A DNA stretch of 64,000 bases from Perca fluviatilis (GCF_010015445.1 NC_053115.1:3633576-3697575); one strand, 5' to 3'; shown: positions 11,899 through 24,518, counted from the stretch's first letter. Program-made: numbers and translations. The notes: generated by a model from the sequence alone, not told the origin.

Positions 11899-12338
11899 AA
11901 ACTCAGATTGGACAGATAGTCTAGCTAGCTGTCTGGATTTACCCTGCAGAGATCTGAGGAGCAGTTAACCATAGTCCTCACAAATCCACCGGAGGTTAGA
12001 ACGCCAACACAAAGACAGAGGAAGGTAACGGACATCCGGCCTAAAAAAGTGCAATCCGGCGGAATTTCTGGAGGCAACGGACCAATCCTGGAAGTGGAAT
12101 ATCGTGGATATAGACTAGTATTTTCCCAAAGCCCAAGATGATGTCCTCAAATGTCTTGTTTCGTCCACAACTAAAAGATCTTCAGTTTACTGTCACAGAG
12201 GAGAGAAGAAACAAGAACATATTCACATTTAGGAAGCTGACCTCAGAGAAGTTTTAAATGACTCAAACCGATTAATCGATTATCAAAATAGTTGTCGATT
12301 GATTTAATGGTTGACATTGATTAATCTTTGCAGCTCAA

Positions 12339-14583
12339 ATGGAAATACTAACTGAATAAAAACTTGCCATGCTAAAAATCTGACCTAGGGCCCTTTCGTA
12401 TGACCCAGATTTAGGACGTCTGACAATGACAGCGTGAGATGTTACAGACTGAAGAAAAATCTCTCTTTCACTGGTCAGACACCTGGTACACACATAATTA
12501 CAAAAACTAAAAAAGGTTATGACTAGCTGTGGTCAGAGAGGGACCTCCATCAGATGACACCTCTGATGTGACTGGACAATATCCGACTTTCAATAACCTG
12601 GTCTTTTTTTTGCTGTAATAAAACCCAGACCAGTGGCAGGATCAGCTGCAGGGTCAAACTAATTCAGGGATTCAAATCCAATAAAAGTTCAGATTTTCAC
12701 CTGTTACCCAAAACTGACTGAAGCATAATACATTTAGGTCAACTGTCATTAAAAGAGACAAACTCAAGCTATGGTAGGCTACCACACGCAGAAGTTTATT
12801 TTGTCGTCTGGGAAGATACATTTTTTCTGCAAACTTCATGGCAATTACGGTAAAGGATGTAAAACCACTATTGGATATGTTATGATCAATATTTAGTTTG
12901 ACATGGTTTAACATGGAAAACTCGTCTCTAGTGACACACTTTGCATAATTCAGTATAGTCAAGGTCAGACATTTTAGTGGACATAAACAGAAGACAAAAT
13001 ACATTTTTTAGTGGAGGGGGACTTTAAAAAATTACATGACTTCTGTGCAAAGTTGATCATTTTCAACCCGTTCTCACTCCCAACTCGCCAAATGTACTGT
13101 AAGAAAAACTGTAAGATGACGTAAGACAACGGTAGCGAGTAGTGCGAAAAACTGAAAATCTGCATAAGGAGGATGGTTGTGGTGGTGGTTGGCTCAAACA
13201 CCATAGGACTTTCTAACCTGATCTCACAGAATTCCAAGTATATAACAAGTATTTCAATATGTTGGGAATATACTTATTTTCTTACATTCCAACACTGAGA
13301 AGAGCTACATCAATCTCATGTCTGTGTGTTAAGTAGGGAGCTGTATTGGAGAAGTTTAGCCAAGCCATTATGCTGATTGGCATGAAGACTGTTTGCCAGG
13401 GGGGTTAATAGTTAGCCTGCCTCTGTCCAAACTTAAAGAGGATTTCCGGTAGTTTTCAACCTAGAGCCAATTTTTTTTCCATGTATTTGTGTCTAACTAA
13501 TAAGGATCTTTTTTTTTTTTAAATTGGTCCCGTATTGAGAGGAGAGCCCTGCAGCCGACAGCCGCGAAATGGGAATTGATACCACCAATGCTTGCTAAAC
13601 TTGAATAATAGCCCAAGAATAAAACTTGAATAAAAACATAACAGCAGTCCACAAAATAAAACTGTACCCTTCCTCAACCAAAGAGATTGCTGTCTCACCT
13701 TAATGCTAGGCCTCTGCATCCTGCATCCTCCTTTTTCTCATGGCTGTGGGACTATGGTTGGCACTGGGGGGGGTGGGGGGTCATCATTCATGCGAATAGG
13801 GGACGTGCGGAGGGCTTGTCAGCCACCTTGGCTGGAGCCAGTGTTTAGGGCTACCGATAGCCATAATCATACCAATCCACACAAAAAATAAACCCTCTGT
13901 CTGAGCTCGCTGCAACCAAGGGCACGGATTACCACAAAAAACCAATTTGGAGGGACCGGAGCGTGCGGCGTCCATTGGAGTCAGAGCGGATATGAGAGGC
14001 AGGTTCTTTGTTCACCCTGATATTTATCTGTCCGAGGCCAAGTAAAAGGAGGGGATGTGGCTCCGAAGAAAGGGCTCACAGGTCGGCGGCCTGGTATTAA
14101 ACTGATCTATGCATGTATCCCAGGGAGATAACACCACACATCACAGTTCGGCTCACAAGAACAATCTGAGAGAAAGTGGCACCCAGATGAATATGGACGG
14201 GCTGTTGGGTGGGATCACTGCCAAACACATCACTTCTTAATCTGGCATGAGCCAAGGATAAACCCATCTATATGCAGTTTGGTCTGGGTTTAGGCTGACA
14301 TAAATCTTCATTATGACATTAGAATTAAAGTAACATTAAAGTAAATTATTGAAAGGAGTAAAAGAAAATCAGTGCATTTGTGATGTGTTGAACGATTGAA
14401 TTTCACTGATAATTATTACCTTGAGTTCATAGTTTATCCATCTTTAGGACACTACATCACTGCTATTAATGCAATTTAATGCAAATTAACATTCAATACA
14501 ATAGCTATTTTCTATTTTTATTGGGCCTGATCCAGACTGTAAAAATATATATCCTTTCAGGGCTCCTGTGTGATATAATTTCA
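12339..14583. other. Anonymous sequence with two short repeat fragments
   Basis: 13041-13235 resembles the unique part of the repeat at 7172, and 13255-13440 resembles the dispersed grouping that includes 40215-40330 and 53920-54060. A G-run lies near 13765. No exon is supported. Confidence 0.4.
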
Positions 14584-14993
14584 AGCTATGTTTAGACGGG
14601 AACGATCTGAAGAGAAAATTATATAAAGCATATGGTGACGCAAAAGTGTGTGAAATTCGATGTCGTATGCACACCAGGCGGCTAGGTGGTAGTGTGAAGT
14701 ACACACACGGCACACACACGCGGCACACACACACAGCACACACACGTGGCACACACACATGCGGTGCACACACACATGCAGCACACACACACACATACAC
14801 ACGGCAAACACACACACACACACACAGTGCGTTTTTACCCGTTATACGGGAAAGCGACGGTGGAGCGTTTTTAAGATTTCCACTCTGGAGGGTGGTTCCA
14901 CCTTTTTGCGTTTTTAAGCCCCAAAAACGAAAGACACATCTGATAGAATATTTTGTCATTTTCATCCGCGAGCGTCTTCGTGTAAACATGGCC
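14584..14993. mobile_element. Possible TIR element around a degenerate CA array
   Basis: The outer sequences agctatgtttagacggg and cgtgtaaacatggcc are imperfect inverted repeats similar to element C. Between them is a degenerate (CA)n region, 14700-14826. The target duplication is not clear. Confidence 0.4.
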
Positions 14994-15676
14994 TGAGCTC
15001 CAGCTGCGTTTCAGTTTTCATTAGAAAGTTGTCCCTACTAATTGAGCTTAAATTCTTTTTTTCAAAGACCTATCAGATGTGACTATATGAGTTTAAGTAT
15101 AAGTGTACCCTAGCTTAGGCTGTGTGTGAAGTAGATTACCCTTGACTAGCCGCCTGTAAGTCTGGACCGACTGCCGTCCCAGCCTGGCTGGCACCACTGC
15201 AGCAAGGGAGCATGTCAGCAGCAAGGTGAAAAAGTAACAATCACGTTAAAAAAAAACCAACCAGAGCGAGTCTCTCCTTGCTTCTTCCATTCTTTGCCTC
15301 CTCCTCTGGGTTAAACCGGCGAGATCAATCCACAGCTGTGAAGTAGCGAGGGCACCTTGAAAATGCTGCTATTTATTTGTTTGAAATGTTCCTTTCCTTT
15401 CTAGTCCTTTTAAGGCCACCTGGGAATCCACCATTGATTTCCACTTCAATAACTTGACCTCTGACCCCCGATAGGGGCGTGATGTCCCTTGGCTGGCTAC
15501 TCACAGCCAGGTATGGTGAAAGAAATCTCCAAGCCTCTATTTCATGGTCTCACTCATTTATGATTTAAAGTAAAGAGATTTTTTATTTTTTTAACTTAGG
15601 TTAATTGCAGTCTCTATTTGGGTCCACAACAAGAACGCAACGGGCAGTCACAGACCCACATCTTTCTCATGCTTTT
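14994..15676. other. Anonymous stretch
   Basis: No recognised repeat and no supported exon. Confidence 0.35.
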
Positions 15677-15907
15677 CCGAAAGCTCAAAAGGCCAGGAGC
15701 CTCCATTTCAGTTGTGAACTCTGAATCAAAGAGAGAGAAAATTGGAACATTGCCATGCATCTTGTAGACAAAGATAATGTTTGAGCAGCCAACATATCCT
15801 TTCTAACGTGCGTCTGTCTCAGTCTGCAGTCTCATCTTGGCATACACATGCCATGTGTGAGTGCATATGAGGGGACTTCTGCTATTTGCAGATGGACTCC
15901 CTGTCTG
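15677..15907 (+). repeat. Left arm of a 231-bp inverted duplication
   Basis: The arm matches the reverse complement of 18186-18416 over its full 231 bp with about four differences. Markers are ccaggagcctccatttcag, tgccatgcatcttgtagaca and gaggggacttctgctatttg. Arms are separated by 2,278 bp. No third copy occurs in the window. Confidence 0.88.
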
Positions 15908-16163
15908 TAATGAAGTCCGGACCACCTGAAGAGATGCTGTCAGCCAACGCAGAGCCAGCCGCAGGATTCACCCAGCTCTGCAATCTTTGAAAACATGTGA
16001 TGGAGCATATGCAACTCAAGATCTCAGCAGATTACCGGGATTGAGCGGTATAGCACATCAATCAATATTGTCCTAATTATGCAGGAAAGCTGCAGCTCTG
16101 CTGCCATGGGATCATACGCTGAACAAAGTACATCCATTTGCACAAGTTATTGTGTTATCTTTA

Positions 16164-16690
16164 GGGAACTGTAGTCTTACATTGCCAGACCTATCTCCAC
16201 AGCGCTGTGGAGGAAGGTCTGGCTACACCACAGATGCATTCTGGGATAGGAGAAACAAACGCTCAGGGTTGGTTGCATTTTTTTAAACCAATCACAATCG
16301 TCTTGGGTGGCGCTAAGCTCCGGAAGCAGCGACGGTGGCTCTGCAAAATTGTCTCGGGAAGGAACTTGTGGTGGAACATTTGAAAACGCCACATACAATA
16401 TTAAATGAACTGATCACACAATACAGTGAGCTATTTAAATTAGATACATGGTTAAACCTCATTTGCTCTTACCAGTGTATCTCTATGTGTACTTTATCTA
16501 CAGCAATCTCCACCAATTGGTCCCAAAATGTCCCAGTTAGAGAGGAAACGCCGTAAACCTATTCTTTGTAAATCTTTACAATCATTCACCGAACGAACAA
16601 GCAGACCTGCCTTGTTGCATGATCCAAATTTTCTTAAAAACTTGTCATTTTCAGCGTGTAGCTTGCTAGCTCAAAGTTTGTTATTGTTTC
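16164..16690 (+). mobile_element. Element B, long variant
   Basis: It begins tagtcttacattgccagacc and carries the near-terminal palindrome ctccacagcgctgtggag, then aaaccaatcacaatcgtctt and aaacgccacatacaatatt. The 3' part matches 6690-7140 and the reverse of 44440-44890. No transposase is present; it is a non-autonomous element. Confidence 0.75.
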
Positions 16691-16845
16691 TCGTATTGAA
16701 GGAATTTAAATGAGATAGAAAGACATGCAAAAAAAAACCAGTATACAGATGCGCTGTATTATTGATAAGCATGTTAATTGTGAGTATTTAGTTTTAGTTT
16801 TTATTTAAAGATAAAATAAAAATATTTTTTTTATTATAAAAAATT

Positions 16846-16849
<4 letters not shown>

Positions 16850-16906
<57 letters not shown>

Positions 16907-17092
16907 AGAGATGCCAGAGTGAGGGCTGCCCAGTTAGCAGTTGGGGGTTTGGTGTCTTGCTCAATTGCACCTTGGCAGTGCCCACGAGGTGAACTGGCAC
17001 CTCTCCAGCTACCAAGCCACACTCCGTACTTCGGTCCGTATGGGGACTTGAACCGGTGACCCTCCCCTATGGACTGAGCTACTGCCACCTCC
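16850..17092 (-). mobile_element. tRNA-derived SINE with homopolymer tail
   Basis: Read on the minus strand, it starts ggtggcagtagctcagtcc (A box) and has ggttcaagtcc (B box) about 35 bases later, then a tRNA-unrelated body ending near 16905. It is followed by a 55-base run (A on the plus strand, T on the SINE strand, 16850-16904). The tRNA-like head is too degenerate to be a working tRNA gene. Confidence 0.8.
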
Positions 17093-18185
17093 TATAAATT
17101 GTTATATAAATATAACCCCCTATATAAATAGTTTACTATCCTATATTGTTGTATGGAGAACATGCGTTTATGTTATGAACTTGTTTAGACTATTTTGTCC
17201 TCTCTCTCTCTCTCTTTCCATATCTCCTGTTGTTTTTTGCTTATTATCCATTTAAGAAGACATTTAAACATATAATGTATTTTTTTTAACTCTGTACTTT
17301 GCAAATGACAAACCATTTATGTATGCATCCAACTGAAGCAGGGAAATGCACTCTGACCTGATCCACTGTGTGCATAACAAAATAAAATCCAGAATACATA
17401 CATTAGAATACATTGTGTCCATGAGAAATTAATTTTATCTTTAACAGGAGAGACTTTTCGTCTCTCTTTTACTCTCTCCTTCAATCTCTCACCATGTGAT
17501 GAGCCAGGCAATGACTGTGGCAGATGGATGCAACCCAGGCATCATAATAATGAACCGTAACTGGGCTATGCCTCCCTGTTGTTTGTCCTCATACCTAAAG
17601 ACCGAATAAGTTACCCAAAATATATATATGTTCATATATAACACTCTCAGCACCTATTAAACAATTGCTTGTCATCAATTGTTGATCTTAACTTAAAAAG
17701 TTATGTTTATGAGGACTGAATCGTCCAGATTTGAGGGTTGTGGGATGATTATCAAAGGGGTAGTTTTCCTGCACACCCACATTAGTGTTTCGCCAAACCA
17801 TTACCGTATAGTACAGGAGAAGCTCGCAGGCAATCAGGGGGACGTGGAGGCATCATACAGTCAAGGGAGAAGCCCGTAGAGAGTCCATGAAAGCATCGGA
17901 CCAAAATATTTCAGCAACATTTTGCTCCTGCTCCTACGCTCGTGGACAGCTCCTACTCACGCTCTCCGTCTCTGTAAGATTGGGAATGATTGAGATTTCT
18001 CTCGGCACAGCTACCAGAAGACTTCACACTTTCAGACAGGTTGCTCACGTCACATCTACGTCTTCAAGCTCAGTTGGAGGCTGCTCAGTAACGCTCAGCC
18101 AGCACCGGGAAAAGTGCTTCTAATTGACTTCACTGGTCTCCGTCGAAGTCTATGGTGTCGCTTTGTCCATTTATTTTACTGTTTG
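17093..18185. other. Anonymous sequence inside the inverted-duplication loop
   Basis: AT-rich at the left and more mixed after 17700. No exon or named repeat is supported. Confidence 0.35.
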
Positions 18186-18416
18186 CAGACAGGGAGTCCA
18201 TCTGCAAATAGCAGAAGTCCCCTCATATGCACATACACATGGCATGTGTATGCCAAGATGAGACTGCAGACTGAGACAGACGCACGTTAGAAAGGATATG
18301 TTGGCTGCTCAAACATTATCTCTGTCTACAAGATGCATGGCAATGTTCCAATTTTCTCTCTCTTTGATTCAGAGTTCACAACTGAAATGGAGGCTCCTGG
18401 CCTTTTAAGCTTTCGG
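18186..18416 (-). repeat. Right arm of the 231-bp inverted duplication
   Basis: It is the reverse-complement partner of 15677-15907 (about 98% identical). It ends exactly where a reverse copy of element B begins (about 18417), so one breakpoint lies within or at a transposon. Confidence 0.88.
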
Positions 18417-18815
18417 ATTGCTCCGTTGCCGACAAATGGATGTCCAGGACCTTCCTCTTTCTTTGTGTTGGCATTTTAAACTCTGGTGGATTTGTGAGGA
18501 CTATGGTTAACTGCTCCTCAGATCTCTGCAGGGTAAATCCAGACAGCTAGCTAGACTATCTGTCCAATCTGAGTTTTCTGTTGCACGACTAAAACTACTT
18601 TTGAACGTACACATGTTCCACCAAAACAAGTTCCTTCCAGAGGCTATTTAGCAGAGGCACCGTGGCTCTGCCCGGTGCTTGGCACAGCCCAAGACGATTG
18701 TGATTGGTTTAAAAAATTGCCACTAAACCAGAGCACGTTTTCTCCCATCCCGGAATTCTGTGTGGACTAGCCAGACCTTCCTCCGCAGCGCTGTGGAGGA
18801 AGGTCTGACAAAGCG
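18417..18815 (-). mobile_element. Element B, short variant (reverse)
   Basis: The reverse complement contains cctccacagcgctgcggagg, aatcacaatcgtcttggg, gttttagtcgtgcaac and cagattggacagatagtcta. It lacks the LTR and element C found in the 10662 copy and therefore shows the empty target sites. Its right end is cut by the inverted duplication. Confidence 0.75.
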
Positions 18816-21800
18816 AGCCTAACCCCGCCCCTCCATGTTAGCAATGGGACATGGGCCAAACTAAAAAAATCTAAATACACTTGATTAAATTTCCCCAAAG
18901 ATGGTTTCTGTCATTTAAGGTGGTTCTTGTCACACTGATGTTTGTTCAAGCGTTCCACCTCCCGATCACTACTGCACAGACTCCAAAATCACAAGATGGT
19001 GGCGCCGAAATCAGGGATATTTTGGCTTCACTTTTGTACAGTGGGAGGACCATCTTTATATACAGTGGATGGTGGGGACAGAATATAGCCCACAATACAA
19101 CAATAGCCCATTTGACCAGTGTCCAGAAGGTCAGCAGAAACAATGTCATGCTATCAGTCATGGTATTACATCTGGAAAAGCTTGGCTGTTAAAATACACT
19201 CCTCCTCCCCTCGTTTCTAATTGTCAGCAGCTCACCAAATTAGGGTGTAATTGTAATTGTGCGAGAGTGATGGGAGTGTGTTATTTCAGCCCAGAGTTAT
19301 ACGGTAGACACCTGCTTTTTCTCTGCAGAATACATTGGCTCTATCCCATCTGGCTTCAGGCTGCGAGTGGTTTACTCAGCAGGAAAAATTTACAAAAAAA
19401 TAAAATCCCACGTTGGCCTTGCCTCCCCCCCTCCAGTAGCTATAACGTTCTACCTCGTCTAGATCTGGCCTGACCTAGATCCAGTGTGCAAGCTATATTT
19501 CATTTCTCATCAGCCTGTGTTGTCAGTTAATAACCTGCAACCTGGAAGGAAGCATTGCTCCACGGCAGATAGATAGCACCAAATCACCGTCATGTGTGCT
19601 CAATGCGGCGCTGGGGATCATTATTTCTGATTGGACCTTTCAAGTGTTTCAGCAGCCAGGAAAAATGTCCAGGGAGACTTAATTTCCCCAACGAGATCCG
19701 TGTCTCGAACGTGAGACGTTTACCTGGACACAAAATCATTTTTACATCAGCGAGGCGCCTGGGAGGAGGGGAGGGGGGGATAGGGGGAATAAATGACATG
19801 TCTGTGACTCAGGGCTGATGCGATGGAAAGTGTATGATGAAGGGATGATGAGCGGATATTCAAGATGATGGTGGGAGATGATCCGCGGGGGAGAAAAGTG
19901 ACATCCGTAACCTCCATAATCATGTCTGTGGCGCAGCAGGGGGGCAGAATCCAACTGGCTCACTGAATAGACAGTTTAATCGCCCAAGTAAAAATCACTT
20001 AACGCGGCCCTCTACGCCTGTCCTAAAAGGATTCGAAAAGGGGAAGTGAGGTAACCCGACACTTCATTGTACCAACCTCCGCTCTATCCACTCGCGGTCT
20101 AACTACTTGAATGCCATCTGCTTGTTGGCTCACTGGAGAGGGGTCAGAGCCGGGGCATCTGAGCAGCCAATTTCGGCACTTTCCTTCTCTCCAAGTACCT
20201 AGTGCTCTTTCTCAGTCACATCACACACATACACTGGCAGGGTAACTGAAATCTGCTAATCATCATAGCAGGGTGCTCACTTTGAGAGCCAGGCAGAGGA
20301 TGTCTGTCAGTCGCAGGGACGAGCAGGGACTGAGGCTGAATCTCACTTCCCTTAAATTGCATCCATTCACTTGCTTCCTTTCCTCACGTCTTAGTCCGTC
20401 CCAACAAGGAGGCATGGAAGTGACCTGAGCAAAGCGTGCGAGGAGAGAGGAACCGAGGAAATGGGTTTTTCAGAGGGATGAGATGTCTTTTCCTCTGACG
20501 CGTCACGTGAATTTGTCTGCTGTATGTGCGGCATTAGCAACGGATTTCAGCTGCACGGCTTCCGGGAAGGCTGCTCTCGTGTGTATCAGAATCTCATAGC
20601 TCCTCGGAGATCCCTCGGAGATCAGTCACATCCCTCCGTTTCAGTCGCACCTTGGGGCAGGAATAAGAGCTTTGAGACGAGGGCCAGAACATATTGCAGT
20701 TCAACCGAGGAGCAAGGAGCTATCATATAAGAGAAGTGAGATTCAGCCTGGGTCTCGAAATCGAAAGGAAATGAGATAACGAGCCCGCCCCTGTGTTTTT
20801 CCACCCCCCCATCAGTCCCTGTTAAGATCGGCCAGGTTTGAAGGGTCAATCAGCCGGCATCAGATCTTTTCCGAGCCTCTCCTCTTACATTGTGGTGCGT
20901 TATGATGGCTGCTGTTTGAAACATGAACACAGAAAATGTTGAGCACATCAACATCTCATATTAACTTGCTCTGCCTCTGATGTGCACATGAATGAGTATA
21001 TATGTGAATGCTGCGTGTGTGTGTTGTGTGTGTGTGTGTGTATACACACAGACAGCTAGAGAGGAGGGCCAGCGGTGTGTTGCCCCCCCCAGGGGCTCGG
21101 ACCTGATCCAAGCAGTCTGTCAGTTTGTAGGTACACAAACAGCCAGCTTGTACACACACTGCACAGAACATAGAGGGAGAGAGAGTGAGAGAGAGAAACA
21201 CTGACACAGAGAGGGAGAAGGGTGTTTGGGTAGAGCTGCAGAGATCAGAAAGCATCATTCTGTCTTAAATCAGGGTTATGTGGAGGTCAGGAAGCCTCGA
21301 GAACTACTCACTCCCTCACCTCAGTATGAAATAGCAAGTTCAAGGGAAAGTAGACTGAGTTAAAGTTGTTGGACCAACAGGAGAGAGCGATGACGGCAAC
21401 CTGCTGCTTTATTAAAAAGACTACAACACCTTGTCGAATTGGCCGTCAAAATTAGACAGGTGACCTGTTCATCCTGTCAGGGTTTGGTGGATCACTGCTG
21501 AGATGTTTAAAATTTTAAAGCACGGCTATTTATTCTGACTTTCCTGATCCAGGTACCACCATTCTGATTAAGGAAACAAGTTAGTTCTAGATGGCTATCA
21601 GAGATCAACCTCTGAAAGAATAAATCATGCTTTTCATTGTGAGGGCACTTCACTTCTGATGTCCCTTACATGCTTTGGGGTTACTTTACACGTACCTGAC
21701 AACTCCTAAAATAATTTCCTTTCATCTTGTGAGTTCATTTTTTATTTTTTATCATTCCTCCCATAATCAATATAAGTCAATACCAGAGTGACTGAATTGT

Positions 21801-21855
21801 GTGAGTTCCATCTAACCACACCATAAGTTACTGGTCATACCAGACCAACTAGGCC
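18816..21855. other. Anonymous, relatively repeat-poor sequence
   Basis: Only a short (TG)n tract (about 21018-21048) and a G/A-rich stretch near 21170-21225 stand out. Several short frames (for example 19069-19473) have no domain, no homology I recognise and no splice context. Confidence 0.4.
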
Positions 21856-22100
21856 AGTGGTTCTCAAACTTTTTTCAATAATGTCCCCTGTGAAATATTC
21901 TCTGTGCCAAGTACCCCCTGACCAGCGCAAAGCATTTTTTTTGGGGAAAAAAGCCTGTATAAAGAGGTACATTACAGCGCTGCACCACCCCTGTGTGATT
22001 GACTAAAAAACAACTTTGTAACTGAAAAACATTTAAATGTTTGTTGCGATGCCACGTGGTGTGTATGTTTACATCAGCTGTATACAGCGTAGACATACAC
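21856..22100. mobile_element. hAT-like end (CAGTGGTTCTCAAA family)
   Basis: ccagtggttctcaaactttt is a Charlie-type hAT terminal sequence common in vertebrate genomes, followed by gtaccccctgaccagc. A second related start is at 33680. The far end is not resolved. Confidence 0.5.
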
Positions 22101-22419
22101 ATGGATAGCTGAAAATGTGTACAGATAACACACACCACTTGGCTTTAGGAAAGTGGCGTGTATGTTTACGCAAAGTCATGCTGCCACCTTGCTCCTCGCA
22201 TTATAGAAGGGAAGCAAGTGAAGGAAACAGGGATGCAATTTAAGGACCTGGGACGTACCCGTAATTTGGTTATGGTGGAAAGTGAAATGGCCCCCGTTTT
22301 TTGTGATGGCTCCATTTCTGGAAATGTTCAGCACCCCAAACTGTACAAGTCTACCAAGTTCCATGCTTTTATAAAAAGGTATAGTAGTATAGTTTTCACA
22401 GATCAACGGGACTAGATGA

Positions 22420-23189
22420 ACTGATTTGACCTTTTTAACAACCATACCCAGTGGTGTATTCTGACACTGTATGTGCAGTTAATCTCTCTCTCCCACCCCT
22501 TCTTTTTGTTCGTATCTAGCCACTGCTACCCCATCACATACTTAGAGAAACAACCATCAGCTACAATGTCATTGCAGACGTGTCTTCGGCAGCGAGGCTG
22601 GCGCGTCAATACTCCCAAAATGACACACGCAGGCTTTGCTCAGACTCTTAAACGTAGCATTACATTCGGAGCGAGGCGAAAAGGTTGTTTAGATGAATTA
22701 AAGCATCGAGCATTCCCGACACGTAGCAGCTGACGGCTGTGTATCTCTCAAAATAAAATAAAAGGAGAAAAAAAATAAGTTAAGAACCAGAGGGGGGGAA
22801 AATAGAGCACATCAATTGGCCAGGAAAATGGGAAAGTTTGTCCCTGACGCCCCTGTCAGAATGAACAATTAAGATATCTAATATGATGTTTAAAGCTGTG
22901 GGGCAGGCGAACTGATAACGGCTCGATAAGGCCTCTCTCCTCGCTCATCCTCACACGCTAATTAGCTTCTTGCTTCCTTTTTTTTGGAGGGGTGGGGGTG
23001 GGGGAGTTATCTATTTAAAAAGCTTTGAAGGAAGAGAGAGGCACCTGCATCAATCATAATTATTTTACTCATACTAAAATTAGCCGAAGAAAGGAGGAAC
23101 ACAGTCTCCTTCAAGCAACGCGGGAAGAACGAAGGGAGGCTGGTGTGAAGGAGAGAGAGAGAGATAGAGCGTGTCAGTGTGTGTGTGCA

Positions 23190-23190
<1 letters not shown>
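22420..23190. other. Anonymous sequence
   Basis: No supported exon. A T-run and G-rich stretch occur at 22978-23006. Confidence 0.35.
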
Positions 23191-23192
<2 letters not shown>

Positions 23193-23235
<43 letters not shown>

Positions 23236-23241
23236 TGTGTG
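23193..23241. repeat. (TG)n microsatellite
   Basis: Mostly perfect GT dinucleotides followed by gcgcgtgtgt and a GA-rich run. Confidence 0.9.
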
Positions 23242-23427
23242 AGAGAGAAAGAGAGAGGGATGAGGTGAATCGATAAATATCACTCCGGCTGATTGGACCT
23301 AATTAGAGACATAGAGAGGCATTCTGGACGAGACTGGCTGGAATTGAGTTGGCCAAGTTGTCAGAGCCAATTAGGCCGCTGTATTATTGCAAAAGAGAGA
23401 AAACACACAGATTAGATTACGTTTTGC

Positions 23428-23430
<3 letters not shown>

Positions 23431-23507
<77 letters not shown>
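23431..23507. repeat. (TG)38 microsatellite
   Basis: An uninterrupted TG array. Cys-Val and His-Thr frames across it on both strands are artefacts. Confidence 0.95.
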
Positions 23508-23510
<3 letters not shown>

Positions 23511-23782
23511 GCACATTTCAGCGATGCTGCTTCCAGGGAAAACATGGCCAGGTGAGTGTAACTGTTCTCCCGTGGTGTGATAAACTGATACAACAACAAT
23601 GATAATCACTCACAGCTTATCATGCGCACACGGGCACACATCACACATCACACACATTGACAAACACAATCACACAATACTCCAGCTGTCAGCTGCTGGG
23701 CGTGCAGCTCTGGAGATCTCCCAAACACACTTTTAACTGGATCTCTGACTTATTGTGGGTTCAACTGTGTTTGTATTTCTTG

Positions 23783-23784
<2 letters not shown>

Positions 23785-23860
<76 letters not shown>
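23785..23860. repeat. (TG)38 microsatellite
   Basis: A perfect TG array ending in atgcatctg. Confidence 0.95.
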
Positions 23861-23863
<3 letters not shown>

Positions 23864-24516
23864 CATCTGTGCATGAATGCGTGCCAGCGTTTGATTCTGG
23901 TGATTGCGGCTGGATGTAATCACTTGTGTGCATTTAATATAATGATGGAGTCCTCCGAGTTGGCACTAACGTTACAAAAAACCTGAAGGAAGAAATGAAA
24001 AGCAGTCCTGAGTTCAGCCAACCTCGCAGTGGAAGCGTCACTCAGAGTTTGTCAGCAGGTAAACATTGCTTTATTTTCTATCTGTGTTGAGAAAGGCTTC
24101 GTCCGTTGTCCAGCATGACAAGTGGAGGCAAATTTAGAGAATTATTTCCAAATCCTCCGGTTATTTTGGATAGCATGGGTGCAGTGTAGCATGGGCACAG
24201 CTCTGCCTTCAGCCATCTCGGCGTGGGGGGGGGGGGATGAGATGAGAGGAAATTAGTTCTCACGAAAGTGTCAAAGCAAAAACGGTAGAATGACAAGAGG
24301 GGGAAAAAATGCATGTGCAATCGTCTCTCAATGGAAAGACTTCAAAGATCGGCAAAAGACAAAAGAACAGATGCAGAGACGTCTCTCTTTATTTGTGATT
24401 CCGCCCAAGGCAACACAGCCACGAGCATCCCGGTGTGTTGTTGTGAAGAGTGGAGAACATGGTGGAGATGTTTGAAGGACTTCATTATTTTATCTTTATT
24501 TTGTAGTGGCTGAAAG

Positions 24517-24518
<2 letters not shown>

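Larger units (their letters stand above)
10662..12118 (+). mobile_element. Element B copy, itself interrupted twice
   Basis: The ends are tagtctcgg and atagactag. The flanks tgttttcc and tattttcc form a near-8-bp duplication of the outer element's cagtgtttcccaaagcc site. Close behind the left end is the B-element palindrome cctccacagcgctgcggagg. Uninterrupted relatives in this window (47030-47450; reverse at 18417-18815) show exactly where the two later insertions entered. Confidence 0.78.
9591..12338 (+). mobile_element. Outer hAT-like element, hosting nested insertions
   Basis: It begins tagggctgcaactaacg and ends ttgcagctca, with an internal gattaatcgattg/accgattaatcgattatc pair, the ends of a common fish non-autonomous hAT. 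The flanks are atggaaac (9583-9590) and atggaaat (12339-12346), an 8-bp target duplication with one mismatch. Only about 340 bp belongs to this element. The rest is inserted DNA described separately. Related fragments lie at 32288-32494 and, with similar ends, 57545-57762. Confidence 0.78.

Noticed and set aside
14486..14996. 167-aa and 116-aa overlapping frames on opposite strands
   Set aside because: Both owe their length to a degenerate CA region; no domain is present.
19069..19473. 134-aa plus-strand frame as a gene
   Set aside because: No recognisable domain, biased chance composition, no splice context and no sign of conservation visible here.
23349..23986. Open frames made of alternating Cys-Val or His-Thr across (TG)n/(CA)n arrays (also at 24866, 27188-27622, 29336, 49418-49843, 43611)
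   Set aside because: They are direct translations of dinucleotide repeats, occur on both strands at once and lack any non-repeat domain.
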